Assembly (NCBI RefSeq): GCF_034427655.1
Contig: NZ_JAXOFX010000013.1
Coordinates: 1-64,000, forward strand
From: Robertmurraya_A mangrovi
Lineage (GTDB): Bacteria > Bacillota > Bacilli > Bacillales > Cytobacillaceae
DNA length: 64,000 nucleotides
Direction of reading: 5' to 3'
Of this stretch, positions 16,116 to 24,944 are shown in pieces. The number at the start of each line of letters is the position of its first letter. The first letter of the stretch is position 1. Both the position numbers and the translations under genes were made by a program. The notes beneath the pieces were generated by a model. That model was not told where the DNA came from. It did not search any database and was given only the letters and a program-made list of their open reading frames with translations.

Positions 16116-18749
16116 TTACCCCTTAACCTTTTTATGCAAATCATAAAGCATATTCAATGCTTGCATTGGCGTCATTTCTAGAATATCTAATTCTTTTAAT
16201 TTGTTAATCACTTTTTTATCCTTTGAATCGAGAGCTGGCTCTGACTTTCTCACAGGCGCTTCATCGAAAAATGATAGTTGAGCATCATTTATGGTTTCAA
16301 CTGGGGCTGGTACTACCACTGGTTCAGGTCTGGTTTCTTTTATGTGAGAAACTGGTGGCACAATTGCTTCTTCTTTTTGTTCGAATGCATGTAAAAGCTC
16401 ATTTGCACGACGAATTAGATCAGCAGGTAGTTCGGCTAACTGCGCTACATGAATACCATAGCTTTTATCCGCTGCCCCTTCTTTAATTTTATGAAGAAAT
16501 ACCACTTTCCCATTTTGTTCGATGGCACTAACATGAATGTTTTTAACTTTATCCAGTTCTTCCTCTAACACGGTTAATTCATGATAGTGTGTAGAGAATA
16601 ACGTTTTCGCTCCAATTCGGTCATGAATATATTCAATGATTGCTTGAGCAAGAGCCATTCCATCATAGGTCGACGTCCCTCTCCCGATTTCGTCGAAAAG
16701 GATTAAGCTATCCTGTGTCGCATGGGCAATGGCATTGTTAGCTTCTAGCATTTCAACCATAAACGTACTTTGTCCCGAAATAAGATCATCCGCTGCCCCG
16801 ATTCTAGTAAACACTTGATCGAAAATCGGCAAAACGGCCTCTCCAGCGGGAACATAACAACCAATCTGAGCTAAGATGGCTGTAAGTGCAATTTGTCTCA
16901 TATACGTACTTTTACCCGACATATTTGGACCCGTAATTAATAGGACTTCCCTCTCACGGTCCATATAACAGTCATTCGGAACATACTCCTGTGCGTTCAT
17001 TACTTTTTCAACAACCGGATGACGACCATCTTTCACCACAATTTTTCTATCGCTAGAGAACTGTGGCTTTACATAATGTCTCGTTTCACTAATCGTTGCA
17101 AAGCACTGCAGCACATCGAGTGCACTCACCGTTTTCGCCAAAGCTTGTAATCTAGGAATATACTCTTTTACGACTTCACGAATTTCGGTAAAAAGGCTAT
17201 ATTCAAGCTCTACGCTTTTCTCTTCCGCTTGCAGAATTAATGTTTCCTTCTCCTTTAGCTCAGGAGTAATAAAACGTTCCGCATTGGCCAATGTTTGCTT
17301 TCGCTCATATTGTCCTTCTGTTAAAAGGTGAAGGTTAGCCCTCGTTACTTCGATATAGTAACCAAAAATGCGGTTATAGCCTATTTTCAATGACTTGATT
17401 CCAGTTTTATCACGCTCTTGTCGTTCCAACTGAGCAATCCACGTTTTACCGTTTCGGCTGGCATCTCGGTAACGGTCTAACTCCTCGTTATAACCATCGT
17501 TTATGATATTCCCCTCTTTAACCGATAAAGGAGGATTTTCTTTAATCGCTCTTTCTAGTAAATCTGTTAAGTCCTCACATGGTTCCAAGCGGTCGGATAA
17601 ATCTTTTGCCTCATCGTTCGGTAAGGAACCAATCATTTCTTTTAAAATAGGAATTTGATATAACGACCTTTTTAGCTGCAGAAGGTCACGTGCATTCACA
17701 TTTCCAAACGCCACTCGACCGGCTAGTCGTTCTAGATCATACACTTCTTTTAACTTTTCACGAAGCTCTTCTCTCTCAAAAAAGTGATGAATGAGCGTTT
17801 CGACAAGCGAATGACGTCTTTCAATTTCCTCTTTTTGAATAAGAGGGCGGTCAATCCATTGTTTTAGTAAACGTCCACCCATAGCCGTTTTCGTTTCATC
17901 TAATAACCACAATAACGATCCTTTTTTCCCTTTGGAACGAATTGTTTCCGTTAGTTCTAAATTACGTTTTGAAAAATAATCAATTTTCATGAACTGATTA
18001 ATCACATACGTTGAAACGGGCTGGAGATGGTCTAAATTTCTCTTTTGTGTTCGATATAAATAATTAACCAATCTAGTAACCGTAGTTTTTAGACGATCCT
18101 GATTTAGTTCCGCCAATAAATGACGATATGAATCTTTCATCGATTCGTCATCTTCAAAAGAGAGAGTGGCATTCGTACGGTCTTTTATTTTCTTCTGAAG
18201 CTCTTTATGAAGAGTAGACTGGATGACCACTTCCTTTGAACCAGAAATCGCTAGTTCATTTAGAACCTCATCAAATCCACCGCTTAATAGAGTAACCTTG
18301 CTTTCACCCGTTGATAAATCATTGTACGCAAAGCCATAGTTTCTCTCATCAAACATCGTGATGGAGGCAATATAGTTATTTTCTTTTTCACTTAGTCCGC
18401 GACCCTCCATCATCGTCCCTGGAGTAATCAATTGAACAACCTCTCGTCTGACTACGCCTTTCGCTTGCTTCGGGTCTTCTGTTTGCTCACAAATAGCTAC
18501 TTTGTAACCTTTTTCTACTAATTGTTCTATATAATTGGGAGCGGAATGGTAAGGAACTCCACACATCGGAATGCGCTCTTCTCCTCCACCTTCTCTGCTT
18601 GTTAAAGTTATCTCTAAAAGTTGAGATGCTCGAATGGCATCCTCAAAGAACATTTCATAAAAATCACCTAATCGAAAAAATAAAAAGGCATCTTGATAAT
18701 CTGCCTTTACACGTAAGTATTGTTGTATCATTGGCGTATATGTGGCCAT
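16116..18749 (-). CDS. mutS: DNA mismatch recognition protein MutS
   Basis: An 877-residue mismatch sensor. The mismatch-wedging Phe-x-Glu is F30-Y31-E32 in FFRLGDFYEMF. Connector, lever and clamp regions follow, then the ABC-type ATPase with Walker A GPNMSGKSTYMRQ, Walker B LILFDEIGRGTST and the downstream FSTHYHEL. Near the C terminus DAQLSFFDEA carries a QLSFF sequence, the clamp (DnaN) binding motif. The frame extends 32 codons upstream, but the ATG at 18749 (MATYTPMIQQYL) has TGGAGGATAT just before it and fits the family. First gene of mutSL. Confidence 0.97.
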   Translation of the reverse strand: MATYTPMIQQYLRVKADYQDAFLFFRLGDFYEMFFEDAIRASQLLEITLTSREGGGEERIPMCGVPYHSAPNYIEQLVEKGYKVAICEQTEDPKQAKGVVRREVVQLITPGTMMEGRGLSEKENNYIASITMFDERNYGFAYNDLSTGESKVTLLSGGFDEVLNELAISGSKEVVIQSTLHKELQKKIKDRTNATLSFEDDESMKDSYRHLLAELNQDRLKTTVTRLVNYLYRTQKRNLDHLQPVSTYVINQFMKIDYFSKRNLELTETIRSKGKKGSLLWLLDETKTAMGGRLLKQWIDRPLIQKEEIERRHSLVETLIHHFFEREELREKLKEVYDLERLAGRVAFGNVNARDLLQLKRSLYQIPILKEMIGSLPNDEAKDLSDRLEPCEDLTDLLERAIKENPPLSVKEGNIINDGYNEELDRYRDASRNGKTWIAQLERQERDKTGIKSLKIGYNRIFGYYIEVTRANLHLLTEGQYERKQTLANAERFITPELKEKETLILQAEEKSVELEYSLFTEIREVVKEYIPRLQALAKTVSALDVLQCFATISETRHYVKPQFSSDRKIVVKDGRHPVVEKVMNAQEYVPNDCYMDREREVLLITGPNMSGKSTYMRQIALTAILAQIGCYVPAGEAVLPIFDQVFTRIGAADDLISGQSTFMVEMLEANNAIAHATQDSLILFDEIGRGTSTYDGMALAQAIIEYIHDRIGAKTLFSTHYHELTVLEEELDKVKNIHVSAIEQNGKVVFLHKIKEGAADKSYGIHVAQLAELPADLIRRANELLHAFEQKEEAIVPPVSHIKETRPEPVVVPAPVETINDAQLSFFDEAPVRKSEPALDSKDKKVINKLKELDILEMTPMQALNMLYDLHKKVKG

Positions 18750-18888
18750 AATATCCTCCAGAAATTCATTCAATCTTCGACAATTATTATAACATAAAAA
18801 AGTTTGTTCGAGTGTAATCCCATTTGAGCAACAAATTATTCCCAATCGCTTAATAACGCATTATAATTTTTAAAAAGGAGTTGTTCAT

Positions 18889-19533
18889 ATGATAACTGTA
18901 GAAAAAGGCATATTAGAGGGCTATAAAGGTTCAAATGTACCCTATTCATTTCTAAAACAAGAATCAAGCTCAAAGGTAGCTGTTATTTTTCCAGGCCAAG
19001 GATATACGAATCAAGCACCTTTGCTTTATTACTCTACTAGTTTACTAGTAAGTGAGGGCTACCATGTTCTACATATGAACTATCAGTACCACACAGAGCC
19101 ATATACTTCTTTTAGCGATGAGGAAAAGAAGGCTTGTATCAGGTATAACGCTGAAAAAGCTTTTACTGAGATCCTTTCACAGACAGATTTTAGCGAGCTT
19201 TTAATCCTAGGAAAATCCATCGGAACCGCTTCGATTGCTTCCATTCTAGGAAAACTAACGGAGAATACGAAAGTCGTTTGGTTAACACCACTACTGACTC
19301 GTGACGAGACCTTCCATGCCATGATGGACTGGAACGGCCCATCTTTAAGCATAATTGGGGATGAAGATCCTATTTACAGGAGCGAGAGATGGAAAGAGTT
19401 AGAGGAGAAGGCAAATTATAAGACCAAATTATACAGCGGTGCAGACCATAGTCTAGATTTAAAAAATAAACCTGTTGAATCCATTCAACTGATGGAGAAA
19501 GTCATACAAACAATTAAAGAGTTTTTACAATAA
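18889..19533 (+). CDS. alpha/beta hydrolase of unknown substrate
   Basis: A 214-residue small alpha/beta hydrolase. The nucleophile elbow is LGKSIGTAS with Ser at 110; the likely acid is in GDEDPIY near 167 and the base is His in SGADHSLD near 191, completing the triad order. VIFPGQGYTNQAPLLYYS carries the oxyanion region. There is no signal peptide, so it is cytoplasmic. AAAGGAG precedes the ATG. It is divergent from mutS and convergent with the VOC gene; together these two interrupt the mutS-cotE neighbourhood of B. subtilis. Substrate unknown. Confidence 0.75.
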   Translation: MITVEKGILEGYKGSNVPYSFLKQESSSKVAVIFPGQGYTNQAPLLYYSTSLLVSEGYHVLHMNYQYHTEPYTSFSDEEKKACIRYNAEKAFTEILSQTDFSELLILGKSIGTASIASILGKLTENTKVVWLTPLLTRDETFHAMMDWNGPSLSIIGDEDPIYRSERWKELEEKANYKTKLYSGADHSLDLKNKPVESIQLMEKVIQTIKEFLQ

Positions 19534-19537
19534 CGGA

Positions 19538-19582
19538 AAAAGCTATAAGAAAGGTGTCGATGCCACTTCCTTATAGCTTTAA
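19538..19582. terminator. bidirectional terminator
   Basis: AAAGCTATAAG and CTTATAGCTTT form a long stem between the convergent hydrolase and VOC genes, with inner pairing of AGGTG and CACTT. Confidence 0.75.
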
Positions 19583-19585
19583 ACC

Positions 19586-20635
19586 TCAAATACCCGCACT
19601 ATTCATCAAAACGATACGATACCCATCTGGATCCTCTATTGTGACTCCGCCTCTCCCCCAATATGGATTCTCAGGCTCTACTTCGTTATAACCCATCATT
19701 TTAAGTCTATTGACCATTTCATCCCTTTTAAATCGATTAGGCATGTAAAATACAAGAAGATGTTCTTTTGTCGGCTGAGGCAATTCTACAAGCTCTTTAG
19801 TCTGGGTAAATTCCAAATGATACCCTTGATTCGGTAATCCCATCATCACCCCGTCATAACCTTCGTGATCCCTAAACTCCCCTATTTTCTTTAATCCCAA
19901 ACCATCTACATAAAATCGGATAAGCTGTTCAATTTGGTTCGTCGGACGCGCCAATCGAAATTGAACAGCTGGAAATGATTCTTCCCATTCTTTTCGAACA
20001 ATTACTTCATAAGAGAATTCTTCATCGTTGAAATATGCCCCTTGTTCCCCAGACACAAATACTTTCAAAGGATGAATTGTTGCTCCCCTTTCGGTCGGAT
20101 ACCAAGGTCTTCCTTCCTTAACTAAAACAAATACCCCTTCTTGATTTCCGTAAAAAGAAAATGTTTCACTTTCACTTACATATCGATTAGCAACTACCTT
20201 TTCCAGTTTGGACTTCATTTCTTGAACATTTTTTGTAGGTAAACCGATTTCACCTACATCAAACCAGCCCATCTGACTTTTTTCTGCATGGATACAAGGT
20301 CTTTCCAGTATCTCTAATATATTTCCGTCAGGGTCTGTAAAATAAGCCTGCTTCCCCTCCCAAAACATACTGTACTCTCCCTCCTCATTCGCAAGTAGTA
20401 CACTTTCTTGCCCTAGCTTCAGATACATATATTCATAAAATTCTACGTTCGTTCTAAAGCAAACATGGTAGAAAGGAGTGGTATCATCTTTTTCAAAAAC
20501 GAGTTTCGTTGTCCCTGCCATTACCGTAAAATGATTTTCCGACTCATTAACTAAACTCATTTCTAGTACATTTGTATAGAATTCTTTCATTTGACTCAAG
20601 GCAAAACATTTTAAGTTTAATTGGTATATTTTCAT
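19586..20635 (-). CDS. two-module VOC (glyoxalase/bleomycin-resistance fold) protein
   Basis: A 349-residue protein containing two complete VOC units. The first (about 1-210) is itself paired: IYQLNLKCFALSQMKEFYTN..., with FTDPDGNILEILERP as a typical metal-ligand strand. The second (about 218-345) begins VQFRLARPTNQIEQLIRFYV and ends TIEDPDGYRIVLMN; its HLEFTQT and PDGYRIVL strands contain candidate metal ligands (His, Glu). The second unit resembles stand-alone YycE-type proteins. Such proteins act as dioxygenases, lyases or resistance proteins; the substrate cannot be told. It sits between cotE and the convergent hydrolase and is followed by the bidirectional terminator. Confidence 0.75.
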   Translation of the reverse strand: MKIYQLNLKCFALSQMKEFYTNVLEMSLVNESENHFTVMAGTTKLVFEKDDTTPFYHVCFRTNVEFYEYMYLKLGQESVLLANEEGEYSMFWEGKQAYFTDPDGNILEILERPCIHAEKSQMGWFDVGEIGLPTKNVQEMKSKLEKVVANRYVSESETFSFYGNQEGVFVLVKEGRPWYPTERGATIHPLKVFVSGEQGAYFNDEEFSYEVIVRKEWEESFPAVQFRLARPTNQIEQLIRFYVDGLGLKKIGEFRDHEGYDGVMMGLPNQGYHLEFTQTKELVELPQPTKEHLLVFYMPNRFKRDEMVNRLKMMGYNEVEPENPYWGRGGVTIEDPDGYRIVLMNSAGI

Positions 20636-20794
20636 TCGAATCTTCCTCCTTAGTTAACTTCATTATAGAAACAGAGGGAAATTTTGTATTCAGTCAATAG
20701 TTGTAGAACGTATCCTTCATTGGTATGGAGCCTGGATGTATTATCTATATTTGAGCTAATACGTTCTTTATAGAGTGGCTTCAGAAGTTTGTCC

Positions 20795-20923
20795 GTTGAA
20801 TTCCGCTCCAGGCACTAGCTTTCCAGGGAGCGTTCGCCGAGCCTCCTCGTCGCTCGCGCTTCTGCGGGGTCTCGTCTGAAACGCTAATCCCCCAGGAGTC
20901 AAGTGCCTTCCGCTCCAATCAAC
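20795..20923 (+). repeat. palindromic repeat family A, copy 3 (129 bp)
   Basis: It begins GTTGAATTCCGCTCC and ends CCGCTCCAATCAAC. It is the most diverged copy, yet keeps paired stems: AGGCACT/AGTGCCT and AGCGTT/AACGCT at the place where copies 4 and 5 have AGTGG/CCACT and GAGGAA/TTCCTC. It lies between the VOC gene and cotE; the rest of the 20636-20971 gap shows nothing else. Confidence 0.85.
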
Positions 20924-20968
20924 TTAGTCCATAAATATAGCGAACAAACTTACGCAAGAAGTCAATAA

Positions 20969-20998
20969 AAAAAACTAGGAAGCTTAACCTCCTAGTTT
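20969..20998 (-). terminator. terminator of cotE
   Basis: AAACTAGGA and TCCTAGTTT form the stem, followed by TTTTTTT on the minus strand. Confidence 0.85.
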
Positions 20999-21002
20999 AT
21001 CT

Positions 21003-21548
21003 TTACTCTTCTTCAGTTCCAAGTAAGAAATCAGGATCTAGATCCTCGAATTCTTCGTCGTCAATATCTGCTCCCCAATCGTCATCATCGCAATCGCACT
21101 GACCTGGATGAACAGCTACACATACCTTCGTCTCACCAATTACTTCTACTAGAAACTCTCTTTCAACGTGTACAATAATTTTGTTGCCATTTGGAGAAAT
21201 AACGGCTTCTACGCAGTTTGGTTGCTGCAGTACACGTGCAATTACATCATGGTCGTCTAAACAGTCAGGGTCACGATATTTTAGTTTGATCACGTCACAA
21301 TATTCAACGCGCTCCGTTACAACTTCTGTTTTTGTATTATCGTTAAAGGAATACCAAACGTTTACATCATAGTAACCGTGGACTTCAACTGTTTTGCCGA
21401 CCTTTTTCGCCTCGTACTTATGGTTAATGATCCAACAGCCGAGGATGCTGGTTGGATTGTGTGTAGGGCAAATCGTATGATTGGACTGTGTAAATTTACG
21501 TCCTTTCGCTACGACCGCTTTAGTAATAATCTCTCTGTATTCTCCCAT
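21003..21548 (-). CDS. cotE: spore outer-coat morphogenetic protein CotE
   Basis: A 181-residue protein that in B. subtilis organises the outer spore coat on the mother-cell side. The sequence MGEYREIITKAVVAKGRKFT and KTEVVTERVEYCDVIKLKYRD match CotE strongly, and the C terminus is the typical acidic tail (DDDDWGADIDDEEFEDLDPDF). The open frame starts ten codons earlier, but GAGGAGGG lies properly ahead of the ATG at 21548 and the resulting 181 residues equal the B. subtilis length. It has its own terminator. A candidate SigE promoter lies upstream. Confidence 0.96.
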   Translation of the reverse strand: MGEYREIITKAVVAKGRKFTQSNHTICPTHNPTSILGCWIINHKYEAKKVGKTVEVHGYYDVNVWYSFNDNTKTEVVTERVEYCDVIKLKYRDPDCLDDHDVIARVLQQPNCVEAVISPNGNKIIVHVEREFLVEVIGETKVCVAVHPGQCDCDDDDWGADIDDEEFEDLDPDFLLGTEEE

Positions 21549-21658
21549 TGCGAGCGAACCCTCCTCAATCATTTTCACTTCATCCTATGCGGGATATTAG
21601 ACTAGTGTGCTTTATTTTTTATCATCAATTGGCTTCTAGAATTAGGTACGGTATAGTG

Positions 21659-21688
21659 TCATACTATGCGTTTACCTATAGATATGTG
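21659..21688 (-). promoter_or_regulatory. candidate SigE promoter of cotE
   Basis: On the minus strand CATATC, a 13-base gap and CATAGTAT resemble the SigE -35 (ATAT core) and -10 (CATACANT). A perfect dyad CAAGAA-CGCA-TTCTTG lies just upstream at 21698-21713. Confidence 0.35.
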
Positions 21689-21800
21689 TCACGACTTCAA
21701 GAACGCATTCTTGCCTACACTAAGAAATTAGTCTAATTAGAAGTATGAAAATTGAGTTAGAGAGGTTACTCAAAATGCCTTCATTTATATTTAAAAAACA

Positions 21801-21837
21801 AAAAACGACCCAGGCAAACTAGCCATAGGTCGTTTTT
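21801..21837 (-). terminator. terminator of miaB-ricA
   Basis: AAAAACGACC and GGTCGTTTTT form the stem, with a TTTTGTTTTTT run beyond it on the minus strand. Confidence 0.85.
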
Positions 21838-21841
21838 GATA

Positions 21842-22270
21842 TTAATGGTGTGAACACTCTGTATTTTTAATTTGAGCACCTGTTTCACCACTTAAAATGT
21901 TTCCACCTGTTGAAGTGACCACTTCATCTGTCACTTTATTAGAAATCGTTGTAGCCACTAATTGCAGGAGCTCATTTACTTCTACTTGAGATTGCTTGAA
22001 CTCTTGTACAACTGGAATAGAATCTAGTTCAGCTTCAATAGCAGCGATTTTCGCTTCCGTTTTCTTTAAGCCCTCTTCTTTTCCATAATGGTGTAAATTA
22101 ACGGCTTGTTTTTGAAGTCCTTTAATTTGAGAAATTAGAGAAGCTACTTTTTCATTGCCATGAATTTGCGCTTCTGCTTTTTTGAAAAAGTCTACTTCTT
22201 CTGTTTCTGCAATCATTCTTGCTAATTCTTGTGCACGTGCTACGATATCATCTTTAGTATATTTCCCCAT
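21842..22270 (-). CDS. ricA: RicA (YmcA), subunit of the Ric RNA-maturation complex
   Basis: A 142-residue helical protein matching B. subtilis YmcA/RicA. With RicF (YlbF) and RicT (YaaT) it forms an iron-sulfur complex needed for RNase Y-dependent mRNA maturation, biofilm formation, competence and sporulation. The YlbF/YmcA domain fills residues 3-115. The C terminus holds the single cysteine (TECSHH) expected as an Fe-S ligand. It starts right after the miaB stop, so the two are co-transcribed. RNase Y itself (rny) is 6 kb away in this window. Confidence 0.93.
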   Translation of the reverse strand: MGKYTKDDIVARAQELARMIAETEEVDFFKKAEAQIHGNEKVASLISQIKGLQKQAVNLHHYGKEEGLKKTEAKIAAIEAELDSIPVVQEFKQSQVEVNELLQLVATTISNKVTDEVVTSTGGNILSGETGAQIKNTECSHH

Positions 22271-22271
22271 C

Positions 22272-23813
22272 TTAGTTCACCTCTATAGCTTCTAGTTCCT
22301 CAATCATTTCTCCGTTTAATGACCAAGTTTTTGCATCTGTAATTTTTACTTTAACCAATTTACCAATAGCTGATTTTGGTCCTTTAAAGTTCACAAGCTT
22401 ACTATTGCGAGTATAACCTGCTAAAACTTCAGGGTTATTTTTACTTTCACCCTCAACAAGAACCTCTACCACTTGATCTTGGTACTTTTTCATTGCTGCA
22501 GCAGAGAATTCGTTTACAAGCGCATTTAAGCGTTGTAGACGCTCTTTCTTCACTTCCATAGGAACATTATCCTGCATTTTGGCAGCTGGTGTTCCTTCAC
22601 GTGGAGAGTAAATGAACGTATAAGCTCCTTCGAAACCAACTTCGCGATACAAAGATAAAGTCTCTTCGAATTGCTCGTCTGTTTCGTTTGGGTAACCTAC
22701 AATAATATCTGTTGTAAAAGAAGCATTTGGAATGGCTGCTTTAATTTTACGAACAAGCTCTAAATATTCTTCTCTTGAATATTTACGAGCCATGATTTTA
22801 AGAACTTCCGTTGAACCTGATTGAACTGGAAGATGGATATGTTCTAGTAGGTTTCCACCTTTAGACAGCACCTCGATTAAGTGATCATCGAAATCACGTG
22901 GGTGACTCGTCGTGAAACGAATACGCGGAATATCAATCTTACGGATTTCATCCATTAAATCTCCAAGGCCGTATTTTATATCCTCAAAGTCTTTACCGTA
23001 CGCGTTAACGTTCTGACCAAGTAACGTAATCTCTTTATAACCTTGTGCAGCTAAATGACGTACCTCTTGGATAATGTCTTCTGGTCGACGGCTACGCTCT
23101 TTCCCACGAGTATAAGGAACGATACAGTACGTACAGAATTTATCACAGCCATACATGATGTTAACCCATGCTTTAATATCGCCACGGCGCACTTTAGGAA
23201 GGTTCTCAATGATATCCCCTTCTTTTGACCAAACTTCAATTACCATTTCTTTAGACATATATGCTTCTTGAAGAATGTTTGGCAGACGGTGAATATTATG
23301 AGTACCAAAAATCATATCCACTTGGTTATACGTTTTTAAGATTTTGTTAACAACAGACTCTTCCTGTGACATACAGCCACAAACACCGATTAAAACATCT
23401 GGATTTTTTTGCTTTAAGTGTTTTAAATGACCAAGCTCACCAAATACTTTGTTCTCCGCATTTTCCCTAATAGCACAAGTATTTAAAAGAATAACATTGG
23501 CATTTTCCACACTGTCAGTAGGCTCATATCCTAAGCCGATAAAAATACCAGCCATTACTTCCGTATCGTGCTCGTTCATTTGACAGCCGTACGTACGGAT
23601 ATAGAAATGACGGCCTTTACCCATATTTTTAAATTCTTCAGGAATCGCAAAATCCTGATATTGAACATCTTCTTTTCCACGCTTTTTTGCATCTTTCAAT
23701 GATGGTGGAGTATATACGCTCTCAAAGTACTTACTGAAATCCTTTTCGGATTTTTTGTCCGATGAATTAGCTGCTTGTACTTGTTGACTTTCTAATCTTT
23801 GTTTTTCGTTCAT
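22272..23813 (-). CDS. miaB: tRNA-2-methylthio-N6-dimethylallyladenosine synthase MiaB
   Basis: A 513-residue radical-SAM methylthiotransferase completing the A37 modification begun by MiaA. The N-terminal UPF0004 domain has YGCQMNEHDTEVMAG, NTCAIRENAENKV and GVCGCMSQEE, whose cysteines bind the auxiliary Fe-S cluster. The radical SAM motif is CDKFCTYC. A TRAM domain occupies about the last 65 residues. The frame opens seven codons earlier, but the ATG at 23813 follows AAAGGGG with 7-base spacing and gives the MNEKQ start of the family. Upstream gene of ricA. Confidence 0.96.
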   Translation of the reverse strand: MNEKQRLESQQVQAANSSDKKSEKDFSKYFESVYTPPSLKDAKKRGKEDVQYQDFAIPEEFKNMGKGRHFYIRTYGCQMNEHDTEVMAGIFIGLGYEPTDSVENANVILLNTCAIRENAENKVFGELGHLKHLKQKNPDVLIGVCGCMSQEESVVNKILKTYNQVDMIFGTHNIHRLPNILQEAYMSKEMVIEVWSKEGDIIENLPKVRRGDIKAWVNIMYGCDKFCTYCIVPYTRGKERSRRPEDIIQEVRHLAAQGYKEITLLGQNVNAYGKDFEDIKYGLGDLMDEIRKIDIPRIRFTTSHPRDFDDHLIEVLSKGGNLLEHIHLPVQSGSTEVLKIMARKYSREEYLELVRKIKAAIPNASFTTDIIVGYPNETDEQFEETLSLYREVGFEGAYTFIYSPREGTPAAKMQDNVPMEVKKERLQRLNALVNEFSAAAMKKYQDQVVEVLVEGESKNNPEVLAGYTRNSKLVNFKGPKSAIGKLVKVKITDAKTWSLNGEMIEELEAIEVN

Positions 23814-24038
23814 TTCAATACCCCTTTCACCCATACTTTTTCTATATAGTAGGAAAAACTTAAATTAATCATTGGGTAAATTTCACATACGCATAGAAGT
23901 GCATGCAAATGTGCACATTAACTAAGTATAATGCCTATACTTAACGAAAACAATAGTTATGTTCCTATAGTGTATACTAAGAAACTACTTTTACGAAAAA
24001 CGTTAACAAACTATACATATTTCTTTAATAACCAAAAA

Positions 24039-24069
24039 TGAACCCCTGAGATTTCCTCAGGGGTTATTT
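24039..24069 (-). terminator. terminator of korAB
   Basis: AACCCCTGAG and CTCAGGGGTT form a 10-bp stem, with CATTTTTGG beyond it on the minus strand. Confidence 0.8.
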
Positions 24070-24075
24070 TCTATA

Positions 24076-24942
24076 TTACATAAATTCAGCTACTAATTTA
24101 TCAAAATGAGCTTGATCTAGTTTAAGATCTGCATCTACTAATGGTTTATCTGAATATCCAGTTAATAACTCTTGGTATGATGGACGCTCAGTGTTTTGAT
24201 AAATTAATCCAGTAACTAAACCGCTGTGTTTCATTAATGTTTGCATTGCTTGCTCACGGTTTGAAGAATCATAGCCTTCTACGTCAGCTAGCTTTGTTAA
24301 GTTTTCTTTGAACCAATCGTAAGTGTTTACTTTGTTGTAAGTTACACATGGGCTAAATACGTTGATTAAAGAGAAACCTTTATGGTTAATACCAGCTTCA
24401 ATTAAAGCCGTTAAGTCTTTAAGGTCAGTTGAGAAGCTTTGTGCTACGAATGTTGCACCAGCAGTTAATGCCATTTCCATAGGAGAAATAGGCTGTTCAA
24501 TTGAACCCATTGGAGTAGACTTCGTTTTGAAACCAGTAGCTGATCTCGGTGAAGTTTGTCCTTTAGTTAAACCGTAAATTTGGTTATCCATTACGATGTA
24601 AGTGATATCCACGTTACGACGAATCGCATGGATAGTATGACCCATACCGATAGCGAAACCGTCACCGTCTCCACCAGAAGCGATAACTGTTAAGTCGCGG
24701 TTAGCCATTTTTACACCTTGTGCGATTGGTAATGCACGACCATGAATTCCATGGAAACCATATGAATTAATATATCCTGAAATACGTCCTGAACATCCGA
24801 TACCTGACACTACCGCTAAGTTTTCAGGCTCAAGCCCAACGTTTGCTGCAGCACGTTGAATTGCAGCTTGTACTGAGAAATCGCCACAACCTGGGCACCA
24901 GTTAGGCTTTACGTCGTTACGAAAGTCTTTAAATGTTGCCAT
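24076..24942 (-). CDS. korB: 2-oxoacid:ferredoxin oxidoreductase, beta subunit
   Basis: A 288-residue TPP-binding subunit. With KorA it oxidises a 2-oxoacid (2-oxoglutarate or pyruvate) to the acyl-CoA while reducing ferredoxin. WCPGCGDFSV near the N terminus supplies cysteines seen in this family, and the TPP/Mg motif is GGDGDGFAIGMGHTIHA with a following MDNQIYGLTKGQ. The start at 24942 follows the korA stop by two bases, with AAGGAG inside the korA end, so translation is coupled. Substrate choice cannot be settled from sequence alone. Confidence 0.92.
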   Translation of the reverse strand: MATFKDFRNDVKPNWCPGCGDFSVQAAIQRAAANVGLEPENLAVVSGIGCSGRISGYINSYGFHGIHGRALPIAQGVKMANRDLTVIASGGDGDGFAIGMGHTIHAIRRNVDITYIVMDNQIYGLTKGQTSPRSATGFKTKSTPMGSIEQPISPMEMALTAGATFVAQSFSTDLKDLTALIEAGINHKGFSLINVFSPCVTYNKVNTYDWFKENLTKLADVEGYDSSNREQAMQTLMKHSGLVTGLIYQNTERPSYQELLTGYSDKPLVDADLKLDQAHFDKLVAEFM

Positions 24943-24944
24943 TT

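Noticed and set aside
23994..24008. CGAAAAACGTTAACA upstream of miaB as a cre site
   Set aside because: Only 12 of 14 positions match, with the conserved leading TG missing, and no promoter is aligned with it.
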